Of a DNA stretch of 64,000 nt, positions 26,228 through 33,671 are shown piece after piece; the stretch's first letter is position 1, and every line of letters begins with the position of its first letter. The notes under the pieces are model-generated. The model was not told where the DNA came from. It searched no databases and saw nothing but the letters and a program-made list of their open reading frames with translations. Source of the stretch: Hydrogenothermaceae bacterium (GTDB taxonomy: Bacteria > Aquificota > Aquificia > Aquificales > Hydrogenothermaceae); assembly GCA_015519975.1 (NCBI GenBank), contig WIAL01000006.1, positions 1-64,000 of the forward strand, read 5' to 3'. A program made the position numbers and the translations under genes.

Positions 26228-26851
26228 TTATTCTTCCTCTTCCATTAATTTTTTTAAATTAAATTTTATGCTATCCATTACAGGAATATCATAATCAAAA
26301 TCAACTATAAGCCAAGGTTTTTTATTTTCTGCTATCCAGATTTTTTTATCTTTAGTAAAAATCCAGATAACTTTTTTTACCCCACTATCCAGTAAATCCT
26401 GAGTTTTTCTATGGAAATAATCCTGAGGATTTTCAAACTTTCTTAGATCTGCCTTTGTGTCTATCTCTACAACTACCTCTGGAGCAACAGGTATTAATTT
26501 ATTTTCTTTTAGATAAGGCTTTACTTTCTCTTTGTTCCATATTGCTATATCTAGGTTATACCAGCTTCTTGGGGCAAATTTGTATCCTATTTCTCCTGTA
26601 CCTAGAAAATATTTTTTTTCATCTAAATTTTCCAAAATAAGCTTTATTAAAGCTAGTAATAACCAAGAATGTAATCCACTGCTTCCCATTACCGCCTCCA
26701 GAGGTAGTTCGCCGGCCAATACCTTATCGTAATCTCTGTAGTAAATAGGAGAGCCCTTTCTCATTTCATATACAAGGGCTTTTGGTATCTTAGGTCTTTT
26801 AGCTTGCTTTTTTCTCTTATTTTTAAGCTGATTTTTTGCTAGTGTTGTCAT
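26228..26851 (-). CDS. Uma2-family (DUF820) putative endonuclease
   Basis: 207 residues with a PD-(D/E)XK-type nuclease core: NLDIAIWNKE, then PEVVVEIDTKADLRKFENPQDYFHRKTQDLLDSGVKKVIWIF, matching the acidic plus E-x-D/K pattern of Uma2/DUF820. The N-terminus is strongly basic. Biological role is unknown; such genes are often present in many copies and some may act within mobile elements. It sits between the fumarase alpha and beta genes with spacings of only 2 and 1 bases. No inverted repeats or target duplications are visible at its edges. Confidence 0.82.
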   Translation of the reverse strand: MTTLAKNQLKNKRKKQAKRPKIPKALVYEMRKGSPIYYRDYDKVLAGELPLEAVMGSSGLHSWLLLALIKLILENLDEKKYFLGTGEIGYKFAPRSWYNLDIAIWNKEKVKPYLKENKLIPVAPEVVVEIDTKADLRKFENPQDYFHRKTQDLLDSGVKKVIWIFTKDKKIWIAENKKPWLIVDFDYDIPVMDSIKFNLKKLMEEEE

Positions 26852-26853
26852 TT

Positions 26854-27702
26854 TTATAGCTCTATTTCCTTATGTCTTGCTGCATGGCACTGTATATTTA
26901 CCGCTACAGGAAGCGATGCAATATGAACAGGAGCGACCTCTATTTTTACATCAACTGCAGTTGTAGAACCACCAAATCCAAGTGGACCAACACCAAGTTT
27001 ATTCGCCTCTTCTATTAATTCTTCTTCTAGTTTTGCAATTCTAGGATCGGGATGTCTTTCTCCAATATGTCTGAATAATGCTTTTTTTGCTAAAACAGTT
27101 GAATAATCAAATGTACCTCCTATTCCAACCCCTACTGTAAACGGAGGGCAAGCATTTGGTCCTGCATTTGCAATAGCACATAAAATGAACTCTTTTACAC
27201 CTTCCCATCCATCAGAAGGTTTTAACATTTTTTGTTTACTTTGGTTTTCAGAACCACCGCCTTTAGCAGCAAATTTTATTTTTATTTTATCTCCCGGAAC
27301 AATGTTATAGTAGATTAATGCAGGAGTATTATCTCCGGTGTTTTTTCTATCTATAATAGGATCGTATGCCAGTGATGCCCTTAAGTATCCTTCTTTCGTA
27401 GCCTCTCTAACTGCTTCATTTATAGCATCTGTTATATTTCCACCAACAACATGAACATCCTGTCCTATATCTACAAAAAATACTGGATATCCAGTATCCT
27501 GACAGTACGCTACTTCCTCATCTGCTGCCACTTTTGCATTTTCAAGTATTGTTTTTAATATTTCTTTACCCATTTCTGATTTTTCAGTTTCAACAGATTT
27601 TTCAATAGCCTGTATAAAATCAGATGGAAGGAAATATTCTGCATCAAGAACTAACGCTTTTACAGTTTCTTTTATTTCATTGGCATGAATTTCTCTTACC
27701 AT
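26854..27702 (-). CDS. Class I fumarate hydratase, alpha subunit
   Basis: 282-residue N-terminal part of 4Fe-4S fumarase. Cluster ligands are visible in AYCQDTGYPVFF, NAGPNACPPFTVGVGIGG and IQCHAARHKEIEL. GPLGFGGSTTAVDVKIE is another family signature. It acts with the beta subunit at 25651. It starts 11 bases after mdh. Oxygen sensitivity of this enzyme class fits the nearby O2- and iron-handling genes. Confidence 0.93.
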   Translation of the reverse strand: MVREIHANEIKETVKALVLDAEYFLPSDFIQAIEKSVETEKSEMGKEILKTILENAKVAADEEVAYCQDTGYPVFFVDIGQDVHVVGGNITDAINEAVREATKEGYLRASLAYDPIIDRKNTGDNTPALIYYNIVPGDKIKIKFAAKGGGSENQSKQKMLKPSDGWEGVKEFILCAIANAGPNACPPFTVGVGIGGTFDYSTVLAKKALFRHIGERHPDPRIAKLEEELIEEANKLGVGPLGFGGSTTAVDVKIEVAPVHIASLPVAVNIQCHAARHKEIEL

Positions 27703-27713
27703 TTTTACACCTC

Positions 27714-28703
27714 TTAAATTAATCCAAGTTCTTTAATTCTATTTATTCCTGCTTTTACAGATTGCACTGATTTACGCCAGTTTTCTCTTTCTGCTTCATT
27801 TAGTGGTATTTTTTCAACTTCTTCAACACCATTTTTACCAAGTTTAACCGGCACTCCAATATATATGTCATCTGCTTCATAATACTGAGCATCTTCACCT
27901 TCAAGATAAACAGAACAAGGCAGAACTTCTTTTTTATCTTTTAAAATTGCCTCAACCATATAAGCAGTGGAAGAACCTGGGGCATGATAAGCTGATGTTC
28001 CCATGTAGTTTACAATTTCACCACCGCCAAATTTTGTTCTTTCAACAATTTCATTTAATCTATCTTCAGGAATTAAATCTTTTAGAGGAATCCCAGCTAC
28101 ATTTGAAACAGTTAAAACAGGAACCATTTCATCACCGTGTCCACCTAAAACATAAGCATTTATACTTTTAACTGAAACATTAAGCTCTTGAGATAAAAAT
28201 GTTTTAAATCTTGCTGTATCTAAAACCCCTGCCATCCCTATAACTCTATTTTTAGGGAATCCTGTTATTTTAAATGCAGCGTAAGCCATAACATCAACAG
28301 GGTTTGAAACTACTATAACTATTGCATTTGGAGCAAACTGTTTTATTCTTTCAGAAACTGTTCTTATAATTCCAACATTTTTTGATAAAAGATCATCTCT
28401 GCTCATTCCAGGTCTTCTTGGAAATCCAGCTGTAACTACAATAATATCAGAGCCTTCAAGTGGTTCATATCCATCACCTTCAGGTGTTACTGTAAAACCT
28501 TCAACATTAACATCTTTCCCAAGTGAAGTTGCCATTTGTTTGATATCTAATGCTTTTCCTTTTACAATTTCAAATACTTTATCTTCAGTTTTTCGTGCAA
28601 GGTCAAACATTCTAACATCTGCAAGTTCATTTATAGCAATAATATTTGCAACGTGCTCTCCAACATTTCCGGCCCCTACAATTGAAACGACAGGTCTTGA
28701 CAT
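27714..28703 (-). CDS. mdh: Malate dehydrogenase (LDH-like type)
   Basis: 329 residues. NAD loop VGAGNVGEHVANII at residues 9-22, substrate Arg loop GFPRRPGMSRDDLL, VVSNPVD, and catalytic VLGGHGDEMVPV. The arginine-rich loop supports malate rather than lactate as substrate. First gene of the mdh-fumA-uma2-fumB-DUF488-sucC-sucD operon. A minus-strand promoter with a dyad operator over its -35 lies upstream. The length is slightly above the usual 310, with the excess in two small insertions. Confidence 0.93.
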   Translation of the reverse strand: MSRPVVSIVGAGNVGEHVANIIAINELADVRMFDLARKTEDKVFEIVKGKALDIKQMATSLGKDVNVEGFTVTPEGDGYEPLEGSDIIVVTAGFPRRPGMSRDDLLSKNVGIIRTVSERIKQFAPNAIVIVVSNPVDVMAYAAFKITGFPKNRVIGMAGVLDTARFKTFLSQELNVSVKSINAYVLGGHGDEMVPVLTVSNVAGIPLKDLIPEDRLNEIVERTKFGGGEIVNYMGTSAYHAPGSSTAYMVEAILKDKKEVLPCSVYLEGEDAQYYEADDIYIGVPVKLGKNGVEEVEKIPLNEAERENWRKSVQSVKAGINRIKELGLI

Positions 28704-28748
28704 TAGACTCCTCCATTTGCGTTAAATCATATTAAAGATTTGATAAAT

Positions 28749-28788
28749 AGTCTATAATTTAATAAAAAGTTTGTCAAACAACGTTTGA
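28749..28788 (-). promoter_or_regulatory. mdh operon promoter with dyad operator over the -35
   Basis: Minus strand TTGACA (28772-28777), 17 bases, then TAGACT (28749-28754). The dyad TCAAACAACGTTTGA (28774-28788) overlaps the -35. It keeps the AAC-N3-GTT core of the other sites but has TCA/TGA outer arms, as does the copy at 19077 on one side. Confidence 0.6.
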
Positions 28789-28805
28789 TTTTGAGAGGTT
28801 TAGAG

Positions 28806-29726
28806 GTGAATTGGATAAAATTAACAAGATCTAAAATAAAAGTTTATGGTAAAAAAAGTAAACTTGCCATAAAAGGAGTAGCTGAAGAACATAAAGCATT
28901 TTTACACGGACTTTTTACAAATGACATAAACGGTCTTCTGCCTGATCATTTTAACTACAACCTTAGACTAAATGGAAAAGGTTTTCCTGTTCAGGATTTT
29001 TTCGTTTTTAATTTTGGTAATTACTTTATTTTAGATACAGAAGAAGATGCCAATAAAATTATTGAAGAATTTACAAAACTTAAGCTTTCTATGCAGGTAT
29101 TTTTTGAAGATTTAACTGAAAAAAACGAGCATATTTACATCTTTGGAGAAAATGCTGGCAAGTTTGTAGAGGAAAATTTTAATATTTCATTAAAACCTTT
29201 TGAATTTAAAACAGTTGAAAACTTTACTATCGCAAGAAACTTTTTAAGAAATGGTGAAAACGGATATGACTTTTTTGGTAACTTGAAAAAAGTCAAAACT
29301 CTTTTGAAAAAAGAAAATGAGATTTCACAGGAAGAATTTGAAAATATAAGAATTAAAAACTGCATACCAAAAATACATAAAGAGTTAAAAGAAGGATACC
29401 TTCCCCTTGAAACGCCGATAACCCCATATGCAATAAGTTTTACAAAAGGATGCTATATAGGACAAGAAGTAATAGCAAGGGTTCACTACAGAGGAAAACC
29501 CCCAAGAACATTAGTAAAATTTGAAGTTGATAATCAAAAAGTCAAAGAAGGTGAAAAGATAATTGATGGAGATAAAAAAATAGGAGAGGTAACATCTGTT
29601 TCTAAACTGGAAAATATAGCTTTAGGTTTTATCTTAAAAGCCAAATTAAATGAAAATGAATTTAAAACGGAAAAGGAAAACAAAATTAAACTCATAAATG
29701 AGTGTGAGATTAAACATCCTGAATAA
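28806..29726 (+). CDS. ygfZ: YgfZ/GcvT-like folate-binding protein
   Basis: Folate-dependent protein needed for assembly or repair of certain Fe-S enzymes. The diagnostic motif is KGCYIGQEVIARVHYRG (about residues 218-234). The N-terminal domain is GcvT-like (FLHGLFTNDINGL). I choose the GTG at 28806, with GAGAGG about 8 bases upstream. An in-frame TTG at 28785 lacks an RBS and lies inside the mdh operator. The result is 306 residues. Its stop overlaps the next gene in TAATG. Divergent from mdh. Confidence 0.88.
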   Translation: MNWIKLTRSKIKVYGKKSKLAIKGVAEEHKAFLHGLFTNDINGLLPDHFNYNLRLNGKGFPVQDFFVFNFGNYFILDTEEDANKIIEEFTKLKLSMQVFFEDLTEKNEHIYIFGENAGKFVEENFNISLKPFEFKTVENFTIARNFLRNGENGYDFFGNLKKVKTLLKKENEISQEEFENIRIKNCIPKIHKELKEGYLPLETPITPYAISFTKGCYIGQEVIARVHYRGKPPRTLVKFEVDNQKVKEGEKIIDGDKKIGEVTSVSKLENIALGFILKAKLNENEFKTEKENKIKLINECEIKHPE

Positions 29727-30856
29727 TGATAATTTTAGAAGAAAATTACTGGAAAGAAATAGATGCTTTTAAAAATGTAGATAAAGAAAACTGGGAAAAC
29801 TGGAAATGGCAAATAGCAAATAGATTAACAGCTTTAGAAGAAATAAGTAAAATATTTCCTGTTTCAGATAAGCTAAAAGAAGCTTTTTTAAAAACTACTG
29901 AAATTTTCCATTTTGGAACTACTCCTTACTATTTATCTTTAATTAAAGAATTTTCCTATGATAATCCCATTTTTAGACAAATATTTCCAAGTTTAGATGA
30001 AATTGATGAAGAAAAACAAAAACACTCTTATGAAGATCCTTTTTTAGAAGATACTTTATCCCCAGTTTCTGGGCTTACCCACAGATATCCTGATAGGGTC
30101 TTAATGAGAGCAACAAATTTTTGCAGTGTCTACTGCCGTCACTGCATGAGAAAAAGAATGTTTTTAGAAGAGGAAAGGGCAAGGACAAAGGAAGAATACG
30201 AAAAAATGTTTCAGTACATAAGGGAAAATAAGCAAATAAAAGAGGTTTTAATATCCGGAGGCGACCCTTTAACACTTCCAAATAAAAAAATTGAGTATAT
30301 TTTAAAAAATTTATATGAAATAGAGCATTTAGACATTATAAGAATAGGCAGCAGGGAACTTGTTGTAAATCCTTACAGATTTTTTGATGAAGGGCTTCTA
30401 GAGATTTTTTATAAGTATGACAAAGTATGGCTTGTAACACATTTCAATCACCCAGATGAAATAACAAACATTACAAAAAAGGCAGTTAAAAATATACTTT
30501 CTACCGGAACACCTGTTTTAAACCAAACTGTTTTGATGAAAGGAATAAATGACAGTAAGGAAACCATAGAAACTTTAATGAGGAGCCTTTTAAAAGTTAA
30601 AATAAAGCCTTATTATCTTTTTTACTGCGATCCTGTAAAAGGAACTCTTCATTTCAGAACAGATATAAAAAAAGGTGTTGAAATATTAGAGCATTTAAGA
30701 GGAAGGGTTTCAGGTCTTGCAACTCCTATATATGCTGTTGATCTTGAAAATGGACTTGGTAAAGTTCCTGTTTTTCCAAACTACATAGTTGAAGAAGCTG
30801 AAGATTATATAATATTTAGAAATTATGAAGGCAGGACGGTTAAACAAAGGAGATAA
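29726..30856 (+). CDS. KamA-family radical SAM protein (lysine 2,3-aminomutase / EpmB-like)
   Basis: 376 residues. The radical SAM motif is FCSVYCRHCMRKR (Cys, three residues, Cys, two residues, Cys). Upstream HRYPDRVLMRATN and downstream LISGGDPLTL are typical of the lysine 2,3-aminomutase family. The C-terminal Cys region of clostridial KamA is weak (YLFYCDPVKGTLHFR is present). Either lysine 2,3-aminomutase or the EF-P lysine aminomutase EpmB is possible; no EF-P gene is near. Translationally coupled to ygfZ, a possible helper for its Fe-S cluster. Confidence 0.82.
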   Translation: MIILEENYWKEIDAFKNVDKENWENWKWQIANRLTALEEISKIFPVSDKLKEAFLKTTEIFHFGTTPYYLSLIKEFSYDNPIFRQIFPSLDEIDEEKQKHSYEDPFLEDTLSPVSGLTHRYPDRVLMRATNFCSVYCRHCMRKRMFLEEERARTKEEYEKMFQYIRENKQIKEVLISGGDPLTLPNKKIEYILKNLYEIEHLDIIRIGSRELVVNPYRFFDEGLLEIFYKYDKVWLVTHFNHPDEITNITKKAVKNILSTGTPVLNQTVLMKGINDSKETIETLMRSLLKVKIKPYYLFYCDPVKGTLHFRTDIKKGVEILEHLRGRVSGLATPIYAVDLENGLGKVPVFPNYIVEEAEDYIIFRNYEGRTVKQRR

Positions 30857-30859
30857 ATT

Positions 30860-31762
30860 TTGGAAGATATAACAACGAAAAAGAAAATCCTTTTTACAGC
30901 TATTGTCCTTAATATGATAATTGTTATCTCCCAAATCATTTTTGGAATACTAAGCCACTCTATTGCTCTTATAACAGATGCTGTTCATAACTTTCAGGAT
31001 GTTCTTTCTTTAATTATTGCTTATATTGCTGCTATTTTCTTTGCAAAAAAGCCTACGGAAAGAATGACCTTTGGTTATTTAAGGGCTGAGGCTATGGCAG
31101 GCTTTATAAATTCAGCATTTTTAGTTGGTGCAATTGTTTTACTTATTGTGATGGGAATAGAAAGACTGTTGTATCCTCAACCTGTAGAAAGTTTAACTGT
31201 AATTATTGTTGGAGCTATTGCTTTTGTAGTTAATTCTATATCTGCCTTTTTACTTGGATTTCATCACAATCACGAAGATGAACACGGTCATGCTCATGAT
31301 GAGGATTTAAATATAAAGGCTGCTTACCTGCATCTTTTAAGTGATGCTTTGATTTCCCTTGGTGTAGTAATTGGCGGAATTTTTATGTACTTTTTCTCAA
31401 TATATTGGCTTGATCCTGCTCTATCTATAATCTTTTCTTTATATATATTAAAGGAAACAATACCTGTATTAAAGAAAACATTTAATATTTTAATGGAAGC
31501 AGCTCCTTCTGAAATAAATACAGCTACTATAAAAAAATTAATTTTAAATTTTCCTGAAGTTATTGACGTACATGATATTCATGTTTGGGCATTATCTTCA
31601 AAAGATTTATATTTAACAGGACATATTGTAGTTGATGAAAAATACCTTGAAAAAGCAGACAGTATTATTAAAAATATAGAAAAAAAGCTTAGAGAAAAGG
31701 GTATAAACCATATTACCCTTCAACCTGAAACCAAAAATTTCAAATGTGAAAATGTTTATTGA
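30860..31762 (+). CDS. Cation diffusion facilitator metal exporter
   Basis: 300 residues, six membrane segments, and cytoplasmic His-rich loop HHNHEDEHGHAHDED (about residues 135-149) between the fourth and fifth. The first HSIALITDAVHNFQD and the later HLLSDALISLGV carry the paired metal-site acids and His typical of the Zn/Cd/Co exporters (CzcD-like). The C-terminal cytoplasmic domain ends in HITLQPE. A TTG start behind GGAG is used, 4 bases after the previous gene. The 3' end overlaps the convergent ferritin-like gene by 7 bases. Confidence 0.93.
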   Translation: MEDITTKKKILFTAIVLNMIIVISQIIFGILSHSIALITDAVHNFQDVLSLIIAYIAAIFFAKKPTERMTFGYLRAEAMAGFINSAFLVGAIVLLIVMGIERLLYPQPVESLTVIIVGAIAFVVNSISAFLLGFHHNHEDEHGHAHDEDLNIKAAYLHLLSDALISLGVVIGGIFMYFFSIYWLDPALSIIFSLYILKETIPVLKKTFNILMEAAPSEINTATIKKLILNFPEVIDVHDIHVWALSSKDLYLTGHIVVDEKYLEKADSIIKNIEKKLREKGINHITLQPETKNFKCENVY

Positions 31763-32685
31763 TTTTTCTTAAATAAACTTCCAACTGTTAAAGCTGATAT
31801 AACTTTTGCTATATCCTGATCTGTAGTCTCAGGTCTCTTTAAAAACTCTTCTAAATCTGTGTAATGTATTTCCCTTTTTGCTATTCTTTCAAGAATCCAT
31901 TTTAAATCCCTGTCTTCCACATTTTTTGCAATTTCTTCAACTTCTTTTGGAAATTCCTGCTGATCTTTAATCTGATAATTAATTATCTCTCTTTCATCTT
32001 CTACTTTCTTAATTTGAGGTAAATCCATATTTGGTTTTGCTCCAGCTTCAGCAACTTCTTCAGCAACCCAGCCAAAATGCTTCATCTTATCAATAGCCCG
32101 TTGTTCAAGCTCATCACTTAAGTGTGGATTTTTATGCCTTGTTACAAATGACTGGTATAAACTTTCAAGGATTTTTTCGTACTGCTTTTGAAGATAAATG
32201 TTTAAAAGATTAACTATTTTTAGTTTATTTTCATCAATTACAGATTTTTCTCCATTTTCTGCTATTTTTTCTTTTACTTTTTCCTGCAGGTCGTTAAAAA
32301 TCTTAAAATGAGCAGTTTCATCATTGATAGCCCTTTCCAGAATCCTTTGAACTTTTTTATCAGATATCTCTTTCAACTGCCGTGAGTATTCATCTATTGC
32401 CATTTTTTCTGCATCTATATCAAACTGAAGCAGTTCTACTGCATTAGGTGCCTCTAAAAAAACGGAAGCTCTTTTATCTATTGCAGGTATTCCTCCAAGA
32501 TCAACAACTGCATGGGCAAACATTCTAAGATGTTTCATTTCTTCTCTTGCTATCTCTTCAAGTTCATTTTCTATAGACTCTTCTCCAATAGTATAAGCGT
32601 GGAAAAGATACTGAATGATAGCTGAGTGCTCAAGAGATATATTGTAATTTAAATAATCAATGGCTTTTTTTATTTCTATATCCAT
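31756..32685 (-). CDS. Tandem ferritin-like protein with encapsulin cargo-loading tail
   Basis: 309 residues from the ATG at 32685, chosen because AGGGAGG lies just upstream; an in-frame ATG 24 bases earlier has no such site. The first ferritin/rubrerythrin-like domain (1-140) has diiron ligands: Glu19, Glu49/His52, Glu93 or Glu99, and Glu123/His126. The second helical domain (155-283) repeats the pattern in degenerate form (DKMKH, REIHY lack the exact ExxH). A linker leads to the C-terminal LTVGSLFKK (299-307), which matches the encapsulin cargo-loading consensus. It follows the shell gene directly and is expected to store or oxidise iron inside the compartment. Confidence 0.87.
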   Translation of the reverse strand: MDIEIKKAIDYLNYNISLEHSAIIQYLFHAYTIGEESIENELEEIAREEMKHLRMFAHAVVDLGGIPAIDKRASVFLEAPNAVELLQFDIDAEKMAIDEYSRQLKEISDKKVQRILERAINDETAHFKIFNDLQEKVKEKIAENGEKSVIDENKLKIVNLLNIYLQKQYEKILESLYQSFVTRHKNPHLSDELEQRAIDKMKHFGWVAEEVAEAGAKPNMDLPQIKKVEDEREIINYQIKDQQEFPKEVEEIAKNVEDRDLKWILERIAKREIHYTDLEEFLKRPETTDQDIAKVISALTVGSLFKKNQ

Positions 32686-32698
32686 CTTGGATCCTCCC

Positions 32699-33535
32699 TT
32701 ACTCTGCAACTACAACTGCCGATGGATTTTTAATTCTAAAGGCAATAAGTTCAAAAACTCTGAAGTAGTGATCCATATTTTCATAAGCAAGATAAGCAGT
32801 GATTATGTCCTGAACAATAAATAAATCCATATTTTCAATTCCTGTAGAAAGTGCCACAACTTTACCTTCTGGAACAGCATAACTTGAGAATACTCCCACA
32901 TCGAAAAGTTCTTTAATATGGTTAATTTCAAGTACACCGCTATTTCCGTATATTCTATAAGCTTTTGCCTGATCTTTAGGGTTTAAAACAAAAACGAGAT
33001 TTGAACCAAACCCTTGAGAGTTTAAAGTTTCTACACATTTAACAGCTGTTTTAAATATCCCGCCTTCCTCATCAAAATTTTCTTTTTCAATTTCATTTCT
33101 ACCTTCCACATTTAAAAGACCTGGATATCCAAGCTGAGGATCACCATTAAAAATAAACATATCCTCTGCCAATGCCACCTGACGGGCCGCTGCTGCTGCA
33201 ACAGCTGTATCTAAAGGAACTCCAAGTTTCTTGCTGGTTTCTATATCTCTCCAGTGGATTTTAAAATCCTTATAAATTTGTGGTACAGGAAGAAATTTCC
33301 TGTTCTCAACTTTTACAATATCACACTCTTTATCTCCAAAAAGACCACATGCTCCACTGTCAGCTGAAGATATAACATCATAAGCAACAGATTGAATAGC
33401 TGGATCTGATGCAGGAGTTATTTCAATAAATCTTCTTCCAACAAGGTTTGCTTTTGCAGTATTTATCACTGTATTATCTATTAAATTCCACTGATCCTGA
33501 GTTAATGGTGCTTCTTCTCTATGTAGAAATTCCAT
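32699..33535 (-). CDS. Encapsulin nanocompartment shell protein (family 1)
   Basis: 278 residues of HK97-like fold. The opening MEFLHREEAPLTQDQWNLID is the family 1 encapsulin N-terminal signature, which forms the cargo-binding pocket. The C-terminus IAFRIKNPSAVVVAE also fits. Compared with the Thermotoga shell there is an inserted E-loop-side segment with two Cys (SGACGLFGDKECD). Probable operon with the ferritin-like cargo, 13 bases apart. The ATG follows AAGGAGGGA. A Fur/PerR-like palindrome lies about 30 bases upstream. Confidence 0.92.
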   Translation of the reverse strand: MEFLHREEAPLTQDQWNLIDNTVINTAKANLVGRRFIEITPASDPAIQSVAYDVISSADSGACGLFGDKECDIVKVENRKFLPVPQIYKDFKIHWRDIETSKKLGVPLDTAVAAAAARQVALAEDMFIFNGDPQLGYPGLLNVEGRNEIEKENFDEEGGIFKTAVKCVETLNSQGFGSNLVFVLNPKDQAKAYRIYGNSGVLEINHIKELFDVGVFSSYAVPEGKVVALSTGIENMDLFIVQDIITAYLAYENMDHYFRVFELIAFRIKNPSAVVVAE

Positions 33536-33564
33536 CTTGAATCCCTCCTTAAATTAATAATGAT

Positions 33565-33578
33565 TATTATTAATAATA
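33565..33578. promoter_or_regulatory. Fur/PerR-like palindrome upstream of the encapsulin operon
   Basis: TATTATTAATAATA, a perfect 14-bp palindrome inside a longer run resembling Fur-family boxes (TAATGATTATTATTAATAAT). The same 14 bases form the core of the 24-bp palindrome upstream of korAB. Iron- or peroxide-responsive control of the encapsulin operon is inferred. Confidence 0.5.
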
Positions 33579-33671
33579 GTTATTGCTAAATTAATTGTCA
33601 ATGTTTATTTTTTTATCTTATATGTTTTTTCAATTTTTTCCTTTAGTTAATTTTAAATCTAAGGAGATTAA

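Noticed and set aside
28785-28805. Seven-residue N-terminal extension of YgfZ from a TTG start
   Set aside because: No ribosome site precedes it and it lies in the mdh operator; the GTG at 28806 has GAGAGG at good distance.
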